A DNA stretch of 19,518 nt from positions 1 to 19,518 of the forward strand of contig JBBRFH010000026.1 in assembly GCA_038224615.1 (NCBI GenBank), written 5' to 3'. This stretch comes from JBBRFH01 sp038224615. GTDB taxonomy: Bacteria > Planctomycetota > Phycisphaerae > Tepidisphaerales > Tepidisphaeraceae. The position numbers and the translations under genes were made by a program. Shown here one piece after another: positions 6,714 through 13,660 of the stretch (position 1 is the stretch's first letter; each line of letters begins with the position of its first letter). The notes below the pieces were generated by a model, which was given only the letters and a program-made list of their open reading frames with translations, searched no databases and was not told the origin of the DNA.

Positions 6714-7781
6714 TTGACAACCGCCGCCCCCACGCCGGAACAGAACGTCCCTACCCCCCCGTCACCCATTAGACGACGTCTCCGCCGCGTGGGCTTGTGG
6801 CTGTTTCTGATTTTGATTGCTGTGCTGATCGCCGGAGAACTCTTCACTCGCTTCTACCTCGGCCTCGGCGAGCCGCCACTGTCGATGGCCGACCCGGAAA
6901 TCGAATATCTCTTCAAGCCGAACCAGCGTTGCCACCGGTTTGGCAATCTCATCACATACAATCAGTATTCGATGCGCGGCACCCCGAATTTTTCAGCGAA
7001 AAAGACGGATCCGAAGGAACTGCGGATCCTAATGATCGGCGACAGCATCCTTAACGGCGGCGCGCAGACCGACGACAGCGAACTGGCGAGCACCATCCTC
7101 GGCCAGAAGCTGAGGCAGCGACTAGACCGGCCCGTACTTGCAATGAACGTGTCGGCCGGTAGTTGGGGACCGCCGAACCAGCTTGCCTACATCAACCGAT
7201 TCGGCCTCTTCGACGCGGACGTCTTGGTGATCCTCCTCAACAGCGGCGACTATGCAGACGTGCCAACCTTCGCTCCGACCGTCGGTGTATCGCCTTCATT
7301 TCCAGAGCGAGCGCCGATCCTGGCGGTGCAGGAAGGATTCGAGCGGTATCTGCTGCCACGCATCGGCTGGCATCAGAATACTTCGTCCAATGAAACAGGC
7401 CAGGTCATCGCGCCCCCGAAAGCAGATGTGGAAACGTCACTTTTGGCTCTCCAAACACTCGTGCGTCGTGGACTCGGAAGCGGCGCTCAGGTGCTGGTGG
7501 TGCAGTACCCGACTGCTGAAGAAGCTGCCTCTGGCCCCGAGCCCGGTGCCGTTGCCATTCGGGCCGCTTCGGATGCCTGCCCTGTCCCGGTGCTAGACCT
7601 TCGACCGGCGTTCTCATCATTCCCCAATAGAAAGCTTCTCTATCGAGATGCGATTCACCCCAATAGCGCCGGACAATCGCTGATCGAGAGTGAGATACGG
7701 CGGACACTGATGGATCAGTTCGTCAAGCGAATTTCGGCAAGCAGCCAACCGGCAACACGCGCGGCCGCCAACCTACCGTAA
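6714..7781 (+). CDS. Membrane-anchored SGNH/GDSL hydrolase
   Basis: The 355-residue protein is predicted to sit on the outer face of the cytoplasmic membrane. An Arg-rich stretch (residues 20-25) is followed by one membrane segment (about 27-43). The catalytic domain shows ILMIGDSILNGG with the nucleophile Ser111, a glycine block VSAGSWGPP (about 146-154), LLNSGDYAD in place of the usual GxND block (Asn176), and DAIHPN with Asp312 and His315. These match the Ser-Gly-Asn-His plan of esterases and acyl or acetyl hydrolases; the substrate is unknown. Translation appears to start at TTG 6714; GTG at 6789 is an alternative that would place the membrane segment at the N-terminus. Codon use looks less GC-rich than in metG or the pilB-like gene. 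The gene is bracketed by exact 22-bp hairpin repeats (6648, 7932). Confidence 0.8.
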   Translation: MTTAAPTPEQNVPTPPSPIRRRLRRVGLWLFLILIAVLIAGELFTRFYLGLGEPPLSMADPEIEYLFKPNQRCHRFGNLITYNQYSMRGTPNFSAKKTDPKELRILMIGDSILNGGAQTDDSELASTILGQKLRQRLDRPVLAMNVSAGSWGPPNQLAYINRFGLFDADVLVILLNSGDYADVPTFAPTVGVSPSFPERAPILAVQEGFERYLLPRIGWHQNTSSNETGQVIAPPKADVETSLLALQTLVRRGLGSGAQVLVVQYPTAEEAASGPEPGAVAIRAASDACPVPVLDLRPAFSSFPNRKLLYRDAIHPNSAGQSLIESEIRRTLMDQFVKRISASSQPATRAAANLP

Positions 7782-7866
7782 CAAGCGTCAGACACCCGCG
7801 ACCGCTGCGGAGCGTAGAGTGAAGCCAGCAAATTGGCGTTGCCGCCGCACACAGAGCCGTTCTCGG

Positions 7867-7892
7867 ATCGGGCAGGCGGCGGCATGCCCGAT
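7867..7892. terminator. Hairpin after the SGNH hydrolase gene
   Basis: ATCGGGCA at 7867-7874 is the exact reverse complement of TGCCCGAT at 7885-7892, with a 10-base GGC-rich loop. It lies 85 bp after the SGNH stop. An A-run rather than a T-run follows on the plus strand, so terminator function is only a possibility. Confidence 0.3.
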
Positions 7893-7931
7893 AACGCTGA
7901 TCGCGTGGAAAAAATAAATCGCCGCGTGCCA

Positions 7932-7953
7932 CGCATCTGCCGATCGGGATGCG
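7932..7953. repeat. 22-bp hairpin repeat (copy 2)
   Basis: Identical to 6648-6669. It lies 39 bp before the GTG of the next gene. A TTTTTT run at about 7964-7969 follows 10 bases after the hairpin, so this copy could act as a loose intrinsic terminator, or be part of the promoter region. Confidence 0.85.
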
Positions 7954-7992
7954 ATTTGCCTCGTTTTTTGATAAGCTGTCGGACGAACACCT

Positions 7993-9771
7993 GTGCCTTA
8001 CGTCGAACTACAAACGGACAAGGGACCTCGCCGAATTGAGGTCCGCAGCGACAAGCCCATCACGATCGGCCGACAGGTCGGGAACGCGCTGACTTTGAAC
8101 GATGAGCGGCTCTCGCGCCAGCACCTGGTGATCGAGAAGCGTTCCGACGGCTGCTATGTCCGCGACCTCGGCTCGCGCAACGGGACGGCAATCAACAACG
8201 GGATGGTACATGGCGAGCAGAAGCTTCAGCACGGCGACGTGATCCGCGCCGGCGGGAGCGTGATGCGTTACTACAACAACATCCCCGGCGCAACGCCGCC
8301 CGGTGGACATGTGGAGGGGGGCCGGCAGTTCATCGGTTCGGCGCCGGCCTCGGAAGATCTTCAGGTGGGAGACGACCTTGTCCCGATGGACGTGCTGGAG
8401 GAGGTCGGTATCGCCGCCGCTGCTGCCCAGTCGCATAACTCGCCACCGCCGCCCAGGTGGGAACGCCCCGATCACGGCGAGGCGGACGGCGTCGCTCCTG
8501 CCCGCGCGCTCAACGGATTGGCCGAGTCGCTTCCCAGCAAGCCGTTCGGCGCTCACGACATCGAGATGATCAACGCCCGCGGCGAACTCGTCCACGGACA
8601 GGTCGAGCGAGGCGACATCCCCGCCGAAGCCGTGACGATTCTGCGTCTCACGCTGCTGTGCTGTTTCCGCACCCGCGCCAGCGATATCCACGTCGAGCCC
8701 AAAGGCGACAAGTACATCGTCCGCATCCGCGCCGACGGCTCGATGATCACCATCGCCACGCTCACCAAGGACCTCGGCGTCCGGATTCTTTCGCTGGTGA
8801 AGATCCTTTGCGACATCGACATCGCCGTGCGAAACGCAGTGCAGGAGGGCAATTTTGTTGCCCGCGTGCCCGATCGGAAGGTCGACTACCGCGTGAGCAT
8901 GACGCCTTCGATCTTCGGCCAGAAGCTGGTGATTCGCTGCCTGGATTCGGCCAACGCGCCGCGTTACCTGTGGGACTTGAATCTGCCCGAGAATATGTTC
9001 CGCACGATTGAAAAGACGATCAAGCGCGACGCCGGCATGCTGCTGGTCTGCGGCCCGACGGGCTCGGGCAAGACAAGCACGCTCTACGCCATCCTTCGCT
9101 CGATCGACGCCAGCGAGCGCAACGTCGTCACCATCGAGGATCCGGTCGAAATCCAGATCGAGGGCGTGACGCAGATGCCCGTACACGAGGAGGTCGGCAG
9201 CACGTTCGCGGCGCTGCTTCGGTCGACGCTTCGGCAGGACCCGGACGTCATTCTCGTCGGTGAGATTCGCGACGCCGAGACGGCCAAGACCGCGATGCAG
9301 GCCGCGATGACCGGGCACCTGGTCTTCAGCACCGTCCACTCACGCGACACCCCGGGGAGCGTCTTCCGTCTCCTCGATCTGGGCATCGAACCGTTCCTGG
9401 TCAGCAGCGGTCTGAACCTGCTGCTCGCCCAGCGCCTGGTGCGCACGCTCTGCCCGTTCTGCAAGCAGCCCGCTTCGCCGACCGAAGAGCAGTTGCGCGA
9501 CATGGGCAGCGAGTACGAACAGTTGCAGAAGCTGTACCGCCCGACCGGTTGCCAGAAGTGCCTGGGCACCGGCTACTCCGGCCGCCGCGCGGTGTTTGAA
9601 CTGCTGGTCGTCGACGATCTCGTCCGTGCCGCCATCGCCCGCAACAACCAAGGCGAGGTGATGACAGCGCTCGGCCAAAGCCGCTTCCGATCCCTGCGCG
9701 ATCACGGCTATCAACTGGTCGCCGAAGGTGTTACGAGTTTTGATGAAGTCGACGGCGTGGTGGGGGGATGA
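7993..9771 (+). CDS. FHA-domain PilB/GspE-type secretion ATPase
   Basis: The 592-residue protein resembles the cytoplasmic hexameric ATPase that drives type IV pilus extension or type II secretion. The first ~95 residues form an FHA phosphothreonine-recognition domain: ITIGRQVGNALTLND, LSRQHLVIE and LGSRNGTAINN. A Pro/Gly/Ala-rich linker (about 96-200) joins it to the ATPase core: ASDIHVEP, Walker A GPTGSGKT at 354-361, the Walker B region VILVGEIRDAET near 418-430, and a His box HLVFSTVHS. A C4 zinc element has CPFC at 487-490 and CQKC at 520-523. FHA stands where T2SSE_N-type domains usually sit. The start is GTG at 7993. The zinc element and DIHVEP argue for an assembly ATPase, not the retraction ATPase PilT. 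No other pilus or secretion gene is in the window, so pilB or gspE cannot be chosen. It is convergent with the toxin gene, 6 bp apart. Confidence 0.9.
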   Translation: MPYVELQTDKGPRRIEVRSDKPITIGRQVGNALTLNDERLSRQHLVIEKRSDGCYVRDLGSRNGTAINNGMVHGEQKLQHGDVIRAGGSVMRYYNNIPGATPPGGHVEGGRQFIGSAPASEDLQVGDDLVPMDVLEEVGIAAAAAQSHNSPPPPRWERPDHGEADGVAPARALNGLAESLPSKPFGAHDIEMINARGELVHGQVERGDIPAEAVTILRLTLLCCFRTRASDIHVEPKGDKYIVRIRADGSMITIATLTKDLGVRILSLVKILCDIDIAVRNAVQEGNFVARVPDRKVDYRVSMTPSIFGQKLVIRCLDSANAPRYLWDLNLPENMFRTIEKTIKRDAGMLLVCGPTGSGKTSTLYAILRSIDASERNVVTIEDPVEIQIEGVTQMPVHEEVGSTFAALLRSTLRQDPDVILVGEIRDAETAKTAMQAAMTGHLVFSTVHSRDTPGSVFRLLDLGIEPFLVSSGLNLLLAQRLVRTLCPFCKQPASPTEEQLRDMGSEYEQLQKLYRPTGCQKCLGTGYSGRRAVFELLVVDDLVRAAIARNNQGEVMTALGQSRFRSLRDHGYQLVAEGVTSFDEVDGVVGG

Positions 9772-9777
9772 CATGCC

Positions 9778-10266
9778 CTACTCGCCGACGAGCAATAACG
9801 CTTGATCGAGGACGTCGCTTGAGAGAAACATGCCGGCGTCAACCAACTGCATGACGATCGGCCGCGCCGCAGCGATGCGGCCATCGCGCTTCGCCAGCAG
9901 CACAAGGCCGAGCGTACCGCGCAACGGCAGCCCAAGAGAGGTCGCCAAGCGGCGTGCCGCCCGGTCATCGACGATCACGGTCATTCCCGGGCGTGCCAGA
10001 CCATAGGCGATGACGGCCGATTCACCCGGACCAAGATCGCGGTCGGTGACGACCTTGGGAATCGGACCATCCGGCACGATCTTGAGCCACGCGTGCGAGT
10101 TGATCGCGTCCATTGCTTTGTCGAATTGTGAACCTTGCTTGATCTCCTGTACGACCGCTTCAGGTACGACTACCGGCTCGTGAGCGATGCGCAGCAAATC
10201 CAAGTGACCGCTTCGCGCCAGGTAGATCAACGGCGATGTGTTGACGACCGCGAACCCTTTACTCAC
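9778..10266 (-). CDS. DUF3368 PIN-like toxin
   Basis: The 162-residue protein belongs to the PIN-fold family often annotated DUF3368, predicted ribonucleases found as toxins. It begins with the strand-loop VVNTSPLIYLA, where PIN domains place the first acidic residue (here Asn after VV, common in this family). DLGPGESAVIAYGL supplies a conserved Glu, and VIVDDRAARRLA supplies paired Asp residues. I choose the GTG at 10266: GGAGGG lies 9 bases upstream, and the start overlaps the antitoxin stop by 8 bases (GTGAGTAA), a typical coupled arrangement. An earlier in-frame start at 10308 would add 14 Ser/Thr-rich residues lying wholly inside the antitoxin gene. Ribonuclease activity is family inference. 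Confidence 0.8.
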   Translation of the reverse strand: MSKGFAVVNTSPLIYLARSGHLDLLRIAHEPVVVPEAVVQEIKQGSQFDKAMDAINSHAWLKIVPDGPIPKVVTDRDLGPGESAVIAYGLARPGMTVIVDDRAARRLATSLGLPLRGTLGLVLLAKRDGRIAAARPIVMQLVDAGMFLSSDVLDQALLLVGE

Positions 10267-10510
10267 GCTCGAGTTCCCTCCGGAGTTCGTCGATGTCGAC
10301 GTGTACAACGTCTACATTTTTTCGGGCTAACTCGTCGAGAAACGCAATGCGCGACAGACCGGCGATCGTTGCAGCGCGCGATTGTGATACCTCGCCGCGC
10401 GTGTACCAGTAGATGGCGGCAGCGAGACGCATGTCGACAACGAACTCTTCGGGCGTCCGTCGCGATGCCTCGATAAGGTCAGACGGGAGATCCAGCGAAA
10501 CCGTCGCCAT
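10259..10510 (-). CDS. UPF0175 family antitoxin
   Basis: The 83-residue protein matches the UPF0175 pattern. It begins ATVSLDLPSDLIEA, followed by the helical core LAAAIYWYTRGEVSQSRAATIAGLSRIAFLDELA (two overlapping parts, about residues 29-62). It ends in a charged tail with VDIDELRRELERE. UPF0175 proteins are DNA-binding or toxin-binding antitoxins commonly paired with DUF3368 PIN-like proteins, and such a gene overlaps it by 8 bases. The ATG at 10510 is preferred to an in-frame TTG at 10528 because it gives the usual family start. The pair probably represses its own promoter in the short gap after the sigma factor gene (10511-10561), which is inferred from family behaviour. Confidence 0.82.
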   Translation of the reverse strand: MATVSLDLPSDLIEASRRTPEEFVVDMRLAAAIYWYTRGEVSQSRAATIAGLSRIAFLDELARKNVDVVHVDIDELRRELERE

Positions 10511-10561
10511 AGCATTGAATGGTAGCAATTGGATGGCACCAACGCGACATCCAACACACGA

Positions 10562-12700
10562 TTACCAGTAATTTCGCCGGCGTCGTAGCAGCGCGGCGGT
10601 GCCGGCGACGAGGAAGCTGAAGACGCCGACCGGCTCGGGGGCCGATACCGCGAAGTACTCGATGCTGCCCCTGGTGTACGCGCCGTGCAGGGTGTGCTCG
10701 CCAAGGTCGCGTGAGAACGTCCCGTCCATGATGCGCGCCCAGTGGTCGAGTTCGCCGTCATAGACCCATAGCTTGAGGATGTTTTCGGGCAAACCGAGCG
10801 ACTGGGCCAGCGCCTCGTCGTAGCGGACGTTGAGCGAGACGGCGTCGTAAGCGAACGTCGTGTCGAACGACCAGATGCCGATGAAGTGGTGGCCGAGCGG
10901 ACGCGCGGGCGCGAGCGTGGTCTGGGTCGACAGGCGCTCGATCGAAAGCACGCCGCCGCCGACTACGTCCTCGAACGTGACCGTCGCGGAGTTGACGCCG
11001 CCGAAGGCGATGCCGTTGGTGGCGTCGTTCCATTGATAGGTGCCGTTACCGGCATGGACGAGGCGGTCGCCGGAGCCGAGCGTGAACGAATCACCGATGC
11101 CCCCGCTGTGCATGCCGGCGGTCGAGAAGTCAGGGACGATCGGGCCTGTGAATGTGCTGAGGACGCTGGCGTCAGTCGCGGACGCGGCGAACTGCCCGAC
11201 TGCAACGCCAACGGGCGCGAGATTAAACGACGAAGCAGCGGCGGCGTCGGTCGGCGTGAACCGTTCGAGGTGCCGCAGCTTTGGCTCGCTCGTCGCCGCC
11301 GGGATGAACATCGGCGGCGGGGCGGAGGGACGAACGGGCTTCTCAATGGCGTCCGAGCCGCTTGATCCACCGCCTGACGATCCGCCGGTGCCGCGCGTGG
11401 TGCTCGTGCCCTGCGTCGACGAATTGAAGCTGATCCGCTCCGGTGCCGGCGAGGTCGAGTGATCGCGGACAATGACGGTACGCGTGCCCTCCGACTGCTG
11501 CTGTGTCCTGTAAGGCGACGGCGACAACTCACCCGGCGGCGTGATCGGCGGCGGGGAATGCGGTGTCGGTATAATCGACGTCAGCACCTGCTGCCGGTGT
11601 GCCGGCGTCGAAGCGGGCGTCGGCGGGGCCAGTGGGATGCCCGCCAGTGGAGCGGTGCCGTACGATTTCTGATCCGGGTCGGTCACGGCCGAGCCGGATT
11701 CCCTGGACGTCTTCGACGCGTAGGCGCCGGTAGCCTCGGGCGTGTCGGTGTCGTCCTGCACATGCAACGACGGCACGTTCATCCGTTCAAAGAAGCTTTC
11801 GATCGCTTTCGAGGGCGCGAGAAATTCGAGGTTCGGACGGATTGAATCAGGGAGGTGCCGCATTGCTTCTGCGGCGCCGCCGAGCATCGTGATGCTGGCC
11901 GCCATGGCAACGGCGGCCATTCGTGTCTTGGCCCGGCCCATCGACGCCGCGACCTGCGCGACCAGTGCGGTGATGTCGCCCAGGTGATGCGGCAACGTCC
12001 CGATGCACGAGCCGGGATGAGCCCACGCCATCGCGAGGGTGGCCTGCTGGGTGGAGTGAACGAAGCGATCGGTGATGACCTGGTGGATGGCGACCGCGAT
12101 CGCCGCACCCAGCGCGCCGCGCTCGAGATTCACTCCGCGCACGGTCAGGCGTTTGCCGAGCATTTTGCGAGCCCGGTGGAGCCGGACGCCCAGCGCCGCC
12201 GTCGTGCAGCGCATTTCCTGGCTGATCTGGTCGTGAGAAAGTCCACCGAAATAGTGCAGGACCAGCGGCATCCGGTACTTGGCCGGCAACTGATCGAGTT
12301 CGTGGCGGATGATCTGGCTGATCTCAGCGTTCTCGGATTCCCCGCAGGCGCGGGCGGCGTAGAACTCCGGGCGTCCCTCTGCCGTGATCGTCTCACGTCG
12401 CGTGCGACGCTTGCGGGAGCGAATCAGATCGAGTGCGGTACGCTTGGCCACTTTCTTCAGCCAGGGCCCGAGATAGGTGATCACCGCCCCCGTCTTGCAC
12501 TGGACGGCGAGCGTGAGAAACGTGGCCTGCGACGCGTCTTCCGCATCAGCAGCGACCTTGGTCACCTTAAAACAGACCGAAAAAACCATCCCGCCATAGG
12601 CGCGCATGATCTGCGCAAAGATCTCCGGCGCGCCAGTAACGCGATACTGGCTCAGGAGGTCCGATCCGTCGGCGGTTTGCTGCTTAACTAACGCGACCAA
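10562..12700 (-). CDS. ECF sigma factor fused to PEP-CTERM-anchored outer domain
   Basis: The 712-residue protein starts as an RNA polymerase sigma factor. Region 2 covers about 24-95 (MVFSVCFKVTKVAADAEDAS, WLKKVAKRTALDLIRSRKRR). Region 4 covers about 133-185 (LDQLPAKYRMPLVLHYF, GLSHDQISQEMRCTTAALGV). A basic GRAKTR then precedes one hydrophobic segment (about 260-280). A long Pro/Ser/Thr-rich linker (about 330-480, with a Gly/Ser tract) leads to a beta-rich domain (about 500-685). The C-terminus has APEP (687-690), a hydrophobic stretch and RRRR (706-709): a complete PEP-CTERM sorting signal. Planctomycetes have many ECF factors with long extensions, but a sorting signal implies the tail is outside while the sigma part is inside. 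An ATG at 11941 (Met254) before the hydrophobic segment could start a separate exported product. The apparent start is TTG at 12700, with GGGAG 10 bases upstream. No anti-sigma gene is adjacent. Confidence 0.85.
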   Translation of the reverse strand: MVALVKQQTADGSDLLSQYRVTGAPEIFAQIMRAYGGMVFSVCFKVTKVAADAEDASQATFLTLAVQCKTGAVITYLGPWLKKVAKRTALDLIRSRKRRTRRETITAEGRPEFYAARACGESENAEISQIIRHELDQLPAKYRMPLVLHYFGGLSHDQISQEMRCTTAALGVRLHRARKMLGKRLTVRGVNLERGALGAAIAVAIHQVITDRFVHSTQQATLAMAWAHPGSCIGTLPHHLGDITALVAQVAASMGRAKTRMAAVAMAASITMLGGAAEAMRHLPDSIRPNLEFLAPSKAIESFFERMNVPSLHVQDDTDTPEATGAYASKTSRESGSAVTDPDQKSYGTAPLAGIPLAPPTPASTPAHRQQVLTSIIPTPHSPPPITPPGELSPSPYRTQQQSEGTRTVIVRDHSTSPAPERISFNSSTQGTSTTRGTGGSSGGGSSGSDAIEKPVRPSAPPPMFIPAATSEPKLRHLERFTPTDAAAASSFNLAPVGVAVGQFAASATDASVLSTFTGPIVPDFSTAGMHSGGIGDSFTLGSGDRLVHAGNGTYQWNDATNGIAFGGVNSATVTFEDVVGGGVLSIERLSTQTTLAPARPLGHHFIGIWSFDTTFAYDAVSLNVRYDEALAQSLGLPENILKLWVYDGELDHWARIMDGTFSRDLGEHTLHGAYTRGSIEYFAVSAPEPVGVFSFLVAGTAALLRRRRNYW

Positions 12701-12846
12701 GGTCCAAATTCTCCCTGTTCCCTGTTCTGTAAGGACAGACGCCTGCGTCCGACAATAGTTTACAGCATTTTAGAGTTTCCGTGGTCCAGACCCACCCATA
12801 CCCCGATCTTGAACGCATAAACGTCAATGCCGAACGGCTTTACGTC
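12701..12846. promoter_or_regulatory. Leader region of the sigma factor gene
   Basis: This 146-bp gap lies between tsaB and the sigma factor gene, both on the minus strand. It contains the small palindrome GACGC-CT-GCGTC and a doubled ACAGGGA element next to the start, the second copy overlapping the likely Shine-Dalgarno GGGAG. A promoter is likely because of the gap length, but I cannot assign -35 and -10 boxes with confidence. Confidence 0.3.
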
Positions 12847-13614
12847 TCACGCCGACCCCTGCGGGGTCGGATCGGGATTCGCACGCGCGGGGATGGGGAA
12901 TTTCCCCTGCGCGATGAGCCGTTTCTCCTCCGCTTCCGGGATTCGCACATACGTCGGGGTGAGCCGATGCGGGTCCGCGAAGGCCTCGGATAGCGCCAAC
13001 TCGTAGCCCAGTTGCGCGACGACCCCGGCACGGGCACGCCAGAGCGCTTCGTCGGTGACCACTACCTGCGGCACATCCGGGACCATCGCACGGTGGTATG
13101 GGATCCCTTCACCGATGAGGTGGACGGGCCGACCGGCGCGGTGGAGGACGGCGTCGAGGGTATCCAGGTGCTCGGGCTCGTTCTCGATCCACGCATTCCA
13201 GAGGTCGGCGGAATCGACGTCTCGGGCGCGCGTGAAGCGTGCGGTGAAGACTTGCCCGCGCTTGGCGTCGAGGACGATGATCGCCTCTCGCGCATCGGCC
13301 GGCACGTTTCCGAGCAGGACGCGGGCGCTGGGGACAGCGACAATCCGCGCGCCGATCGACAGCGCCAGTGTCTTAGCGAGCGTGATGCCAATCCGCAGCC
13401 CGGTGAACGACCCCGGACCCGACGAGACATACACATGCTCAATGTCGCGGGGGCGCCAGCCTTGGGCGCGGACAAGGCGGTCAAGCATGGGTAGGATCGT
13501 CGCCGCGTGCTGCAGGCCGTGCGGGAACGTCTCCTCTGACAGCACCGCGCCATTTTGCACGATCGCGACGGAGCCAATTCGGCCGGAGGTTTCAATCGCG
13601 ATGGCGCGGGGCAT
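12847..13614 (-). CDS. tsaB: tRNA threonylcarbamoyladenosine biosynthesis protein TsaB
   Basis: TsaB is the ASKHA-fold partner that supports TsaD in making N6-threonylcarbamoyladenosine at A37 of ANN-reading tRNAs. The 255-residue protein begins AIAIETSGRIGSVAI, then has SSGPGSFTGLRIGI (about 64-77) and a C-terminal TPTYVRIPEAEE that corresponds to the family's YLR region. It is slightly longer than E. coli TsaB (231). The last residues, DPTPQGSA and the stop codon, are encoded by a GC-rich hairpin repeat that has replaced or extended the natural end. The ATG at 13614 gives the expected N-terminus, without a clear Shine-Dalgarno. It follows the FtsB-like gene by 46 bp in the same direction and is probably co-transcribed with it and enolase. 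tsaD, tsaE and tsaC are not in the window. Confidence 0.92.
   Translation of the reverse strand: MPRAIAIETSGRIGSVAIVQNGAVLSEETFPHGLQHAATILPMLDRLVRAQGWRPRDIEHVYVSSGPGSFTGLRIGITLAKTLALSIGARIVAVPSARVLLGNVPADAREAIIVLDAKRGQVFTARFTRARDVDSADLWNAWIENEPEHLDTLDAVLHRAGRPVHLIGEGIPYHRAMVPDVPQVVVTDEALWRARAGVVAQLGYELALSEAFADPHRLTPTYVRIPEAEEKRLIAQGKFPIPARANPDPTPQGSA
12848..12873. repeat. GC-rich hairpin repeat (copy B)
   Basis: The core is CCGACCCC-TGC-GGGGTCGG, a perfect 8-bp stem with a TGC loop, preceded by CACG. It forms the 3' end of tsaB, encoding DPTPQGSA and the stop. It matches 14229-14254 at 25 of 26 bases. Confidence 0.85.
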
Positions 13615-13660
13615 CAGGGAAAGATTGTCGAGTGTTGGGCTTTGGGTGTCGAGCGCGATG

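Noticed and set aside
8008..9339. 443-codon minus-strand open frame opposite the FHA-ATPase
   Set aside because: Antisense shadow of a gene with clear FHA and Walker motifs; its translation is rich in Asp, Val, Arg and His with no motif.
11855..12691. 278-codon plus-strand open frame opposite the sigma regions
   Set aside because: Antisense to well-recognised sigma region 2 and 4 coding sequence; no motif.
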